A stretch of DNA of 64,000 bases from an uncultured Aquimarina sp. (GCA_947496705.1 CANMDW010000002.1:310001-374000); one strand, 5' to 3'; counted from the stretch's first letter, positions 44,839 to 51,413 are shown. Notes: generated from the sequence alone by a model not told the origin. Translations and numbers: made by a program.

Positions 44839-44855
44839 AGTTTAATAAACCGACC
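44839..44855 (+). repeat. Array repeat, copy 2 (ACCGACC variant)
   Basis: AGTTTAATAAACCGACC, upstream of the AbiE operator. Confidence 0.65.
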
Positions 44856-44945
44856 ATATAAATAAACTTTAGTCTATAACTCTGTTTATAACTATTTAAA
44901 AGTCTAATTCACCATACTAATTAATTAGTTTAACTTTAGGTATTT

Positions 44946-44957
44946 AATTGAACTTTT
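44946..44957 (-). repeat. Partial inverted repeat core before the recombinase
   Basis: AATTGAACTTTT is the reverse complement of AAAAGTTCAATT, six bases before the recombinase start codon; only the 5' half of the repeat is present. Confidence 0.35.
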
Positions 44958-44962
44958 AAACT

Positions 44963-45583
44963 ATGATTTTTGGTTATGCTCGTGTAAGTACAGAAGAACA
45001 ATCTCTAGATCTTCAGCTTGACGCATTATTGAAAGAAGGCGTGCAAGAAAGAAATATCTATACAGATAAGGTATCCGGTATCAAGGCAGAACGTAAGAAT
45101 TTGTCAAAATTGCTAGATCATTTAAGGGAAGGGGACACCTTAGTTGTTTGGAAACTTGATCTTCTAGTCCGAAGCCTGATTCATTTAACCAAGTTAATGA
45201 GTGATTTTGAGCAAAAAGGGATAAAATTTCGCTCAATTACAGAACCTTTTATTAATACAACTCAAGATTCTCCGCATTCTAAGTTTATAACAAACATTTT
45301 TGGAGCTTTAGCACAACTAGAAAGAGATATTATCATTGAGCGTACCAAAGCAGGACTGGAATCTGCTCGTAGACGGGGTAAGGTATTAGGAGCACCCAAA
45401 GGATTAAGCCAGAAAAATAAACAAAGAGCTGAGTTATGTGCCTATTATTTTAAAGAAGGTAAACTAAGCGTGAGTGAAATTTGTGAAAGAGTAGGGGTGT
45501 CCAGAGCCACATACTACAAGTATTTAGACTATACAGATTTAGGCGGAAAGAAAAGAAAATACAGAAAGAAAGATTCTAAATAA
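44963..45583 (+). CDS. Small serine recombinase (resolvase/invertase family)
   Basis: 206 residues. Catalytic domain 1-130 with YARVSTEEQ (Arg7, nucleophile Ser9), then the long E helix and ALAQLERDIIIERTKAGLESARRRGK. A C-terminal Hin-type HTH (about 150-190, LSVSEICERVGVSRATYYKYL) and a basic tail follow. The conserved KLDRLGRS is KLDLLVRS here: Asp66 and Arg70 are kept, but the position of gamma-delta Arg68 is Leu67. CTT could arise from CGT by one change, so activity may be impaired. Its stop lies in a degenerate array repeat. Confidence 0.9.
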   Translation: MIFGYARVSTEEQSLDLQLDALLKEGVQERNIYTDKVSGIKAERKNLSKLLDHLREGDTLVVWKLDLLVRSLIHLTKLMSDFEQKGIKFRSITEPFINTTQDSPHSKFITNIFGALAQLERDIIIERTKAGLESARRRGKVLGAPKGLSQKNKQRAELCAYYFKEGKLSVSEICERVGVSRATYYKYLDYTDLGGKKRKYRKKDSK

Positions 45584-45589
45584 CTGATT
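45569..45589 (+). repeat. Degenerate array repeat at recombinase stop
   Basis: AAAGATTCTAAATAACTGATT resembles AAAGTTCAATAAACTGATT with two inserted bases; supplies the TAA of the recombinase gene. Confidence 0.5.
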
Positions 45590-45643
45590 CCTGTGGAAAA
45601 CCGTAATTATCACATTAGTAAATTATTGATATTGTAGGACAAC
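45584..45643 (+). repeat. Non-coding mini-module, copy A
   Basis: Begins CTGATTCCTGTGGAAAACCG and ends TATTGATATTGTAGGACAAC. Both blocks recur at 47142-47201 with a divergent middle. No open frame; lies between two repeat copies. Confidence 0.7.
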
Positions 45644-45661
45644 AAAACTCAATAAAAAGAT
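45644..45661 (+). repeat. Array repeat before DUF3644 gene
   Basis: AAAACTCAATAAAAAGAT; a diverged copy (CTC for TTC, AAAG for CCG). Confidence 0.6.
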
Positions 45662-45681
45662 ATTAGATCTCGGCTATTAAG

Positions 45682-46659
45682 ATGAAAATAAATAAGACCT
45701 ATCAAAGCCTTTTAGATAAAGCCATTAATTCAATGTTATCTGCAATAGAAATTTACAACAAGCCAGATTTTAAATATAGGGAAGAAACGTTTTCTATTTT
45801 ATCGATTAATTCTTGGGAGCTTCTTTTTAAAGCTAGACTTCTAAAATTGTCCCATTATAAAATGAATTCCATTTATTCAATGGAGAATAAAAAGAAAAAG
45901 AATGGGGAGAATTCTAAAATATTACAACCTAAATTAAATCGTTCAAAAAACCCAATGACTATTAGTTTAGCAGAGTCTATTTTAAGATTAAGAAAAAAAG
46001 ATGAGCATATTAGTTTGAATTTAGTTAAAAGTCTTTTTGCTCTTATTGAATTAAGAGATAATGCGATTCATTTTCATAATAGTTCAGACATATCTAAAGA
46101 AATCCAGGAGTTAGGTTTTGCATGTATTAAGAACTTTATGGAGCTTATTCAAAGGTGGGAACCCAAAGTAAAATTAACACAATACAATTTTTACTTAATG
46201 CCTTTAGCCTATGTAGATTCTAATATCGAATCAAAAGCGATATTAACCGATGAAGTAGCTAATTATCTTAATTTTTTAAAAAAGAAAGTTTCTGAAACAG
46301 ACTCGAGTGATAACGATTTTAGTGTTGCTATTGGTATAGATATCAACTTTAAAAAAAATACAACATTAGAAGGAATAGGAATGAGGTATGATTCGGCTGG
46401 TATTCCAATCAATATTTCTGAAGAAGATATAACGAAGAAATTCCCTTTGACATATGACAATGTAACTACAAAAGCCAAGACCAGGTATAGTGACTTTAAG
46501 CAAAATCAGAATTTTCATAAAACTATGAAGCTCGTCAAACAGAATAAAAAGTTATCACATAATAGAAAACTAGACCCTAATAATCCGAAATCACAAGTAA
46601 AGACCTTTTTTAATGCCAATATTTGGCAAGAATTAGATAGAAAATACACAAAGATATAG
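45682..46659 (+). CDS. DUF3644 domain protein, HEPN-like
   Basis: 325 residues, soluble, Lys-rich. The N-terminal LLDKAINSMLSAIEIYNKPDFKYREETFSILSINSWELLFKARLL is the DUF3644 opening. LIELRDNAIHFHN has the R-x4-H arrangement of HEPN ribonucleases. DUF3644 proteins are often found near defence genes, and a role in phage defence is inferred rather than shown. First cargo gene after the recombinase and copy A of the mini-module. Confidence 0.78.
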   Translation: MKINKTYQSLLDKAINSMLSAIEIYNKPDFKYREETFSILSINSWELLFKARLLKLSHYKMNSIYSMENKKKKNGENSKILQPKLNRSKNPMTISLAESILRLRKKDEHISLNLVKSLFALIELRDNAIHFHNSSDISKEIQELGFACIKNFMELIQRWEPKVKLTQYNFYLMPLAYVDSNIESKAILTDEVANYLNFLKKKVSETDSSDNDFSVAIGIDINFKKNTTLEGIGMRYDSAGIPINISEEDITKKFPLTYDNVTTKAKTRYSDFKQNQNFHKTMKLVKQNKKLSHNRKLDPNNPKSQVKTFFNANIWQELDRKYTKI

Positions 46660-46694
46660 AACACTCATGCATAATAAAGTATTAAAAAAGTTAT

Positions 46695-46714
46695 AAAAGT
46701 TCGATAAACTGATG
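46695..46714 (+). repeat. Array repeat between DUF3644 gene and the next cassette
   Basis: AAAAGTTCGATAAACTGATG; followed by the leader TCTTAAAACCAAA, words also found after the satellite repeat at 60527. Confidence 0.7.
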
Positions 46715-46739
46715 AAGTATTAACTCTTAAAACCAAAGG

Positions 46740-47129
46740 ATGAAATTAAAAGATTTTGTGGCAAATTCTATTTCCGAAATTATAGAAGGAATTTCTACTT
46801 CGCAAGAGAAAATTAAGGATACAGGTGCAATTATAAATCCAAAAGGAGATGATGTCAATATTGGATCTAACTCAGTTTTAGGAAGAAGTAGAATTGATGG
46901 TAAATATATCCCCATTGTTGAAATGAGTTTTGATATAATGGTAGAAGTAAGCGATTCAGAATCCGATAAAGCTGGCATTTCAGTAATAACGGGATTATTT
47001 GGAGCGGGAGCGGCTTTGGAGAACAAAAATGATAATAGATCAATTAATTCAATCAAATTTTCAGTTCCTATTTTGTTCCCTGTTAATGATACTAGTGTCA
47101 AATTACAGAAGAAATCAAGTTTAATGTAA
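46740..47129 (+). CDS. Cassette protein, hypothetical
   Basis: 129 residues, soluble. MKLKDFVANSISEIIEGISTSQ helix, then a beta-rich part: IPIVEMSFDIMVEVSDSESDKAGISVITGLFGAGAALENK and INSIKFSVPILFPVND. The plan (short helix followed by a sheet with a glycine-rich turn and a final ISxIKFSVPI strand) recalls trypco2-like domains, but only loosely. Its stop codon overlaps the start of the next repeat by two bases. Confidence 0.65.
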   Translation: MKLKDFVANSISEIIEGISTSQEKIKDTGAIINPKGDDVNIGSNSVLGRSRIDGKYIPIVEMSFDIMVEVSDSESDKAGISVITGLFGAGAALENKNDNRSINSIKFSVPILFPVNDTSVKLQKKSSLM

Positions 47130-47147
47130 AAGTTCAATAAAACGATT
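47128..47147 (+). repeat. Array repeat ahead of mini-module copy B
   Basis: AAAAGTTCAATAAAACGATT, close to consensus; overlaps the stop codon of the preceding gene. Confidence 0.8.
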
Positions 47148-47201
47148 CCTGTGGAAAACCGTAATAAAGCTATCGATATTTTATTGATATTGTAGGACAA
47201 C
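47142..47201 (+). repeat. Non-coding mini-module, copy B
   Basis: ACGATTCCTGTGGAAAACCG ... TATTGATATTGTAGGACAAC, about 60 bases between two repeat copies and without a gene. A small hairpin ATCGATA-TTT-TATTGAT sits in its middle. Confidence 0.7.
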
Positions 47202-47220
47202 AAAGTTCAATAAACAGATT
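47202..47220 (+). repeat. Array repeat before small basic ORF
   Basis: AAAGTTCAATAAACAGATT, three bases before the next ATG. Confidence 0.8.
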
Positions 47221-47223
47221 ATT

Positions 47224-47364
47224 ATGATAGAAATTCAAGCTATTAAACCAGGACCAAAACCAAAAAAAGAAGATGGCTCTTTAGATAAAAGAAGAAGAGT
47301 AACTCCAGCAAAAAAGAAAGATTATACACCATTAAAAAAGCATAAGCACAAAAAGGGTGATTAA
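47224..47364 (+). CDS. 46-residue basic cassette protein
   Basis: Reads MIEIQAIKPGPKPKKEDGSL and ends KKHKHKKGD. About one third of residues are Lys or Arg, with RRRV in the middle and many Pro. The start is 3 bases after one repeat and the stop 2 bases before the next, so the frame fits its cassette exactly. That fit is the main support that it is a real gene. A nucleic-acid-binding or ribosome-associated role is only suggested by charge. Confidence 0.6.
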   Translation: MIEIQAIKPGPKPKKEDGSLDKRRRVTPAKKKDYTPLKKHKHKKGD

Positions 47365-47366
47365 TT

Positions 47367-47385
47367 AAAATTCAAAAAACTGATG
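47367..47385 (+). repeat. Array repeat before membrane cassette
   Basis: AAAATTCAAAAAACTGATG; G of AAGTT lost, AAAAAAC for ATAAAC. Confidence 0.65.
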
Positions 47386-47393
47386 AAATCACT

Positions 47394-47786
47394 ATGAAAG
47401 GGAAAACAAAATATTATTTAATCATTATAGCTCTAATTGCAGGTATAATTTGGGTTGGAAGTTTTAATACTGGAAATAATTCTGAAAAAAAACCAAATAC
47501 AATTTCTCAAAAAAGTGCTTACCAAAAAATGAAACTTGCGTTTATTGGTAGACCTAGTGAATCAGAAATCAAACCAATTTTGGAAAAAGTTATGAAATTT
47601 CATGGAACTGAAATTAACGAGAATAACCGAGAAAAGGCTGCAAGTGCTTTAATAACCTTAAGGAAATCAAGTAAGAATGGGGTTAGTGAAATGGATATAT
47701 TAAAACATATGAATTTAAATGGAGCGAAAGAACTTTCGTTTCCTGACCAAGCCGCAATTTCATTTACTTTATTAGAAGTTCAATAA
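47394..47786 (+). CDS. Single-span membrane cassette protein
   Basis: 130 residues: MKGKTKYYLIIIALIAGIIWVGSF is a membrane segment or uncleaved signal. A short polar linker and a helical domain follow (YQKMKLAFIGRPSESEIKPILEKVMKFHG and REKAASALITLRKSSKNGVSEMDILKHM). The final codons GAA-GTT-CAA-TAA are the repeat sequence itself, so the C-terminal EVQ and the stop are supplied by the repeat. No family recognised. Confidence 0.68.
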   Translation: MKGKTKYYLIIIALIAGIIWVGSFNTGNNSEKKPNTISQKSAYQKMKLAFIGRPSESEIKPILEKVMKFHGTEINENNREKAASALITLRKSSKNGVSEMDILKHMNLNGAKELSFPDQAAISFTLLEVQ

Positions 47787-47794
47787 ACCGATTA
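47775..47794 (+). repeat. Array repeat that encodes a stop codon
   Basis: GAAGTTCAATAAACCGATTA: the TAA at 47784-47786 ends the upstream gene, and the next ATG is 2 bases past the repeat. Only 10 bases separate stop from start. Confidence 0.85.
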
Positions 47795-47796
47795 TC

Positions 47797-47967
47797 ATGA
47801 AAAAATACGATTACAAGTTTTACCTATTTCCAATTGGCGAAATCCAAGACACTCAAGATTGGGTTAATGATAAAGCAAAAAACGGTTATAGAATAATAAA
47901 TATACATTACCACACTATAGAAGGTCATGAAAAAGTCAGGATTACTATGGAAAGAGTACACGATTAA
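47797..47967 (+). CDS. 56-residue cassette protein, DUF4177-like size
   Basis: MKKYDYKFYLFPIGEIQDTQ, then DWVNDKAKNGYRIINIHYH and a final strand KVRITMERVHD. The strand-helix-strand order with WVNDKAKNGYRIINI resembles small DUF4177-type proteins (aromatic N-terminal strand, 'W-x-N-x-x-G-Y/W' turn, final ME(R/K) strand). Start and stop fit tightly between repeats at 47775 and 47970. Function unknown. Confidence 0.65.
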   Translation: MKKYDYKFYLFPIGEIQDTQDWVNDKAKNGYRIINIHYHTIEGHEKVRITMERVHD

Positions 47968-47969
47968 AT

Positions 47970-47989
47970 GAAGTTCAATAAAACGATTA
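47970..47989 (+). repeat. Array repeat after the 56-residue gene
   Basis: GAAGTTCAATAAAACGATTA, two bases after the stop codon. Confidence 0.8.
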
Positions 47990-47999
47990 ACAACTAAAA

Positions 48000-48374
48000 A
48001 TGAATGTATTTTCCTTTAACAACAGTATAAGACAACAAATAAGGAAAGTTGTAGATTATGCTAACAATAATATCTATTATATAGATGACCTTCTTGACAT
48101 GATGAATAGTCAAATGGAAGTCCCTGGTGCTAAAACTGAACATTTAGTACTTGTTCCAATTGGACGGTGGATATGTTATTATGTTGTAGACCACCCTGAA
48201 CATGGTCGCTGCCATTATTTTACTATAAAGCCAGATGCTTCAGGAAAACTACCTGATAAACCAGCATTGGATTACATAATAAAGGAGTTTGGTATTGAAA
48301 GTCAATTACTAGAACAGCATATAAATATCAACAATGAGATGGGAGAAATTACGATTATTCTCCCAATTATTTAA
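48000..48374 (+). CDS. Cassette protein, hypothetical
   Basis: 124 residues, soluble. IRQQIRKVVDYANNNIYYIDDLLDMMNSQMEVPG is helical. HLVLVPIGRWICYYVVDHPEHGRCHYFTIKP is a beta hairpin rich in His and Cys, and the end is a helix plus the strand MGEITIILPII. The sheet with HPEHGRCHYF could bind metal but no family is recognised. Confidence 0.62.
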   Translation: MNVFSFNNSIRQQIRKVVDYANNNIYYIDDLLDMMNSQMEVPGAKTEHLVLVPIGRWICYYVVDHPEHGRCHYFTIKPDASGKLPDKPALDYIIKEFGIESQLLEQHININNEMGEITIILPII

Positions 48375-48386
48375 CAAAAACTACCG

Positions 48387-48410
48387 CTAACGCGTCGTAA
48401 ATACCGTTAG
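48387..48410 (+). other. Small hairpin between cassette stop and repeat
   Basis: CTAACG-CGTCGTAAATAC-CGTTAG. The AAC...GTT arms recall the core of integron attC sites, but the seven-base R' and R'' consensus words are not matched and other cassettes lack it. Confidence 0.3.
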
Positions 48411-48413
48411 AAT

Positions 48414-48434
48414 AAAAGTTTAGTAAAACGATAA
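48414..48434 (+). repeat. Array repeat, TTTAGT variant
   Basis: AAAAGTTTAGTAAAACGATAA, followed three bases later by the next ATG. Confidence 0.65.
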
Positions 48435-48437
48435 TTG

Positions 48438-48854
48438 ATGAAAAGTCATGTAAACATATTTCTAAAACCTTTTGTTCAAGCTGTAAATGATGAAATTAGC
48501 GATATTAAACTAAGTTTTAATATTGTCAAGTTTTATTACGCATATGGTAAGGAGGATGTTCGGTATCATGAATATAATCCTGGATGTTTGGATAAACTGA
48601 TAAGCGAATCCACTGAAAAAGATGTAAGTGAAGCATGTATTGATATTGATTTAAGATCTCCTAAAACACAAAATCTATCTGAAATAAAATTTCAACAGAA
48701 TCTTTCATACGATGGAAAAAAAATCATACTCGAAGCCTCTAATTTATATTTGGATGAGTCTTTTATTGTTGACTATGATTTAATGAAGGTTAAGAACGTT
48801 GAAGAATTAGCAAAAGAATATGTTCAGAAAACATTAGAGTTAATAATCTCCTAG
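48438..48854 (+). CDS. Cassette protein, hypothetical
   Basis: 138 residues from ATG 48438 (a TTG one codon earlier is less likely). MKSHVNIFLKPFVQAVNDEISDIKLSFNIVKFYYAYGKEDV begins as helix then strand, with acidic loops CIDIDLRSPKT and a final helix VEELAKEYVQKTLELI. Not recognised. Could be an immunity- or inhibitor-type small protein, without evidence. Confidence 0.6.
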   Translation: MKSHVNIFLKPFVQAVNDEISDIKLSFNIVKFYYAYGKEDVRYHEYNPGCLDKLISESTEKDVSEACIDIDLRSPKTQNLSEIKFQQNLSYDGKKIILEASNLYLDESFIVDYDLMKVKNVEELAKEYVQKTLELIIS

Positions 48855-48859
48855 AGGAT

Positions 48860-48880
48860 GAAAGTTTTATATAACCAATG
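48860..48880 (+). repeat. Array repeat, degenerate, in tandem with next
   Basis: GAAAGTTTTATATAACCAATG, immediately followed by another copy at 48882; no gene between, an empty step in the array. Confidence 0.5.
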
Positions 48881-48881
48881 G

Positions 48882-48901
48882 AAAAGTTTAAATAATCGAT
48901 G
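48882..48901 (+). repeat. Array repeat providing a start codon
   Basis: AAAAGTTTAAATAATCGATG; the final ATG is the start of the 76-residue gene. Confidence 0.65.
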
Positions 48902-49129
48902 AAGAAAAATGATTTTAATATACGAGAAATTAGTGAGTTGATACTAAATTGTCTCGATGTTACTCCTATCCTATTAGAAGAAGATGAAAAACTCATTGAA
49001 GCGCATAAAGACAAAAATGAATTAATCAAGGACAAAATATTGAATAGGAGATGTAACTTTATGTGTGATGGAGATGAATTTCACTATGTTGAAGATCTAA
49101 ATGTTTGGAGAAAAATGAAAGTTCAATAA
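48899..49129 (+). CDS. 76-residue cassette protein
   Basis: MKKNDFNIREISELILNCLD, then acidic LLEEDEKLIEAHKDKNELIKDK and RRCNFMCDGDEFHYVEDLNVWRKMKVQ. The end MKVQ-stop is read from the repeat (ATGAAAGTTCAATAA). Start also comes from a repeat, so both ends of this gene are defined by the repeats. No family recognised. Confidence 0.6.
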   Translation: MKKNDFNIREISELILNCLDVTPILLEEDEKLIEAHKDKNELIKDKILNRRCNFMCDGDEFHYVEDLNVWRKMKVQ

Positions 49130-49136
49130 ATTGATT
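49117..49136 (+). repeat. Array repeat interrupted from its cassette by IS200-like element
   Basis: GAAAGTTCAATAAATTGATT; TAA at 49127 ends the upstream gene. The next cassette gene starts 750 bases on, after the insertion. Confidence 0.75.
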
Positions 49137-49192
49137 TCTATACAATTATGATATAAATGACAGTATCCAAAATTTTGTGTAAACAGAATTTC

Positions 49193-49228
49193 AGCGGGTT
49201 TAACTTTTTTATAGTTGAACCCGTTTTT
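49193..49228 (+). terminator. Terminator at the edge of the IS200-like element
   Basis: GCGGGTTTAAC, loop, GTTGAACCCG and five Ts. May protect the transposase from, or belong to, transcription from the array. Confidence 0.7.
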
Positions 49229-49269
49229 CAAATATAGTTAAGAACTGATTAAGTATTAGCCCCCAATTA

Positions 49270-49810
49270 TGTATTGGAGCTGTCCATTTCGTGACTTAAA
49301 GTCACCCAATGGTCATTTCTCTATTATAAAATTACTTGAATCACCATCTTCTGGTTTTCTATGATGTTCCAAATATTCATTAATCATTTTTTCTGTAATA
49401 TTACCACTACTCCAACAACCGTAACCAATAGCCCAAAAGTGACGACCCCAATACTTTTGCTTAAGAACAGGAAGCTCTTGTTGTAACTTTCTTGAACTTC
49501 TACCCTTCAACTTCTTTACTAGATAACTCAAACTCAAACTGGGACGGTACTCAATATGCATATGAATATGATCTTTAGAGATAACTCCTTTCAATATCAA
49601 AACATCTTCAGATTCACATATTTGAATTAGAAGTGAACGACAACGAATTTGGATATCTCCTTGAAGAACAGAGTATCGATATTTTGTACTCCAAACTAAA
49701 TGAGCTGTCAATCTTGAAACTGTATGACCATTTGATCTTTGATCTCCCATAAATCAAAGATAAAGGTTTTTAGAAGCTAAAGCGAAATGCACTAAAGTGC
49801 ATAGTTTTAA
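49270..49810 (-). mobile_element. IS200/IS605-type insertion, tnpA only
   Basis: Single Y1 transposase gene flanked by subterminal hairpins: ATGCACT-AA-AGTGCAT (49787-49802) upstream of the gene, and GTGACTT-A-AAGTCAC (49291-49305) downstream. No tnpB and no inverted terminal repeats, as expected. Exact ends are approximate because single-strand cleavage sites cannot be read with certainty. Confidence 0.75.
49313..49750 (-). CDS. tnpA: IS200-type Y1 transposase TnpA
   Basis: 145 residues, normal length for the family. HUH motif is His61-Ile-His63 in KDHIHMHIEYRP, and the nucleophile Tyr126 is in KMINEYLEHH. LVWSTKYRYSVLQGDI is the typical first strand and hairpin-recognition start. It cuts and joins single-stranded DNA at subterminal hairpins. 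Both catalytic motifs are intact, so the element may be active. Confidence 0.93.
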   Translation of the reverse strand: MGDQRSNGHTVSRLTAHLVWSTKYRYSVLQGDIQIRCRSLLIQICESEDVLILKGVISKDHIHMHIEYRPSLSLSYLVKKLKGRSSRKLQQELPVLKQKYWGRHFWAIGYGCWSSGNITEKMINEYLEHHRKPEDGDSSNFIIEK

Positions 49811-49883
49811 CTATTTTTGAGACCAATAAAATTTAATTACGTAAAATAATTGCGTAGTTTGAAAACAAATTTGTTGAAAAAAC

Positions 49884-50384
49884 ATGAAACTAATTCAAGA
49901 AGGCGCTTTTATATCAGAAATAATTTTCCAAGCTGATCTTGTATCACATGCTCATAAACGTTTAAAAAAATCTGTAGATGCATTTGATGATATTGGAGTA
50001 TGGTCAGCTATTCAATCTATTTTAATTTCGTCAAGTAATATTTCCAAAATTCTGTGGCCAAAAAGGAAATATGAAGATAGAGGTCAAGAACTTAGGAAAC
50101 TCCTTTCAATTGATTCTAGATGCATTTTAAAAAGCAGAAAGTTTAGAAATAAATTTGAACACTATGATGATTTCATAAATGATTTTTTTGAAGACAAGAA
50201 TATTTACTCTTATATTGATTTTGTTATGAATCCATCCTTACGTTCATTTGGCATGGAATCTTGTCATAGAGGATATAACTCTTACAATAATACTCTTGTT
50301 ATTCATGGAGAAATTCTAGACTTAAATAGCATAATAGATACTGTAAAAGAAATAAAACTTAAGTGTAAAAGCTTATTCATGTAA
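49884..50384 (+). CDS. Cassette protein, HEPN-like
   Basis: 166 residues, mostly helical. IIFQADLVSHAHKRLKKSVDAFDDIGVWSAIQSILISSSNISKILWP is a long-helix pair, followed by RKFRNKFEHYDDF, whose R-N-x3-H fits the HEPN active site (Rx4-6H with a polar residue after Arg). HEPN proteins are often toxins or effector RNases in defence modules. No antitoxin is adjacent, and no repeat lies directly upstream because of the IS200-like insertion. Confidence 0.65.
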   Translation: MKLIQEGAFISEIIFQADLVSHAHKRLKKSVDAFDDIGVWSAIQSILISSSNISKILWPKRKYEDRGQELRKLLSIDSRCILKSRKFRNKFEHYDDFINDFFEDKNIYSYIDFVMNPSLRSFGMESCHRGYNSYNNTLVIHGEILDLNSIIDTVKEIKLKCKSLFM

Positions 50385-50419
50385 AATAAGATAAAAATAT
50401 TACAGCCACTAAAAACATT

Positions 50420-50439
50420 AAAAGTTCAAATAAACTATG
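50420..50439 (+). repeat. Array repeat, AAATAAACTATG variant
   Basis: AAAAGTTCAAATAAACTATG; the ATG at its end opens only a short frame. Confidence 0.75.
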
Positions 50440-50485
50440 AAAGTAGGAAACCTTTTCATAACAACAATTACATAAATAGGCTGAT

Positions 50486-51400
50486 ATGATAGAAGCATTA
50501 AGAGATTGGGAATTAATTAAAACTGAACTTAATTCTTTTTATGATAAAGGATTTGAGATTAATGATTTACATCCAAAGAATGAAGAGGAATATGAAAATC
50601 TAAAATCTAATTATTATGATTGGAAACAAAAAGTTTTGGACTTTCTAATGGCGTCCTTAAAAGAGAGTATCGGCTATGTAGATAATTTTAAGTCACTGAA
50701 TACAGATAAATTTAATATTTCAAATAGTAGACCGGTTCCATTAGAAAAAAAAACAAGAGATTTAAAAGGTGCTATTCAGAATGCCATTTTATATATAAAA
50801 AAGACAATAAATCTGTTAAGTATTTCTGATATGGTTACTGTTCCACAAAAAATAGACTGGACAAATAGAAATAATTATACTTCTAAACAAATTAAGGATT
50901 TATTATTGAGAAAGTTGTTTGATTTGTACTCAGATGAATTTTATCCTATTCGCTATATCTTGCTGGGCAATGGAATATATTTACAAAAAAAAAGAGAGGA
51001 ATTTGAATATCTTCGGATATTACAAGAGGAAGAATTAATTGAAAGTCAAAACATAGCTAAAATAGCAGACGCAAAGTTAACTCTAATAGGTAAATTATAT
51101 GTAGAGGAAAAGTACAAGCTATTTACACCGGATTACGAATCAATAAACAATGATAAACAGGAAATATCTTCACAAATTGATGAACTTAAATTAAAATTAA
51201 AGGAATTAGGAGTTGGTCAGGAAGTTATATTTAATGAATTAGATGAACTTAAAGAATTATATAGTTCTCTCAACAAAAAGAATTGGGGACAACTTTTAAA
51301 GGGTAAAATTATCGATTTGGGAATTGAGCAAGTAATTGATAAAGATGTAGCAGAAATGATTTTTAAATCTATCACAAAAGATGTATTACGATTAATGTAA
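50486..51400 (+). CDS. Cassette protein, helical, hypothetical
   Basis: 304 residues, one of the largest cargo proteins. The N-terminal half is helical (LIKTELNSFYDKGFEINDLHPKNEEEYENLKSNYYDWKQKVLDFL). RYILLGNGIYLQKKREEFEYLRILQEEELIESQNIAKIADAKLTLIGKLYVEE looks like a winged helix. A coiled coil (about 225-265) and a terminal domain with WGQLLKGKIIDLGIEQVI follow. Family not recognised; DNA or protein binding is possible from the winged-helix-like part. Confidence 0.62.
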   Translation: MIEALRDWELIKTELNSFYDKGFEINDLHPKNEEEYENLKSNYYDWKQKVLDFLMASLKESIGYVDNFKSLNTDKFNISNSRPVPLEKKTRDLKGAIQNAILYIKKTINLLSISDMVTVPQKIDWTNRNNYTSKQIKDLLLRKLFDLYSDEFYPIRYILLGNGIYLQKKREEFEYLRILQEEELIESQNIAKIADAKLTLIGKLYVEEKYKLFTPDYESINNDKQEISSQIDELKLKLKELGVGQEVIFNELDELKELYSSLNKKNWGQLLKGKIIDLGIEQVIDKDVAEMIFKSITKDVLRLM

Positions 51401-51413
51401 AAGCGCTTAAATT

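Noticed and set aside
46727..47203. 158-codon minus-strand frame across cassette and repeat
   Set aside because: It runs through the repeats and the mini-module and is the mirror of the plus-strand cassette gene; the plus frame fits the cassette ends.
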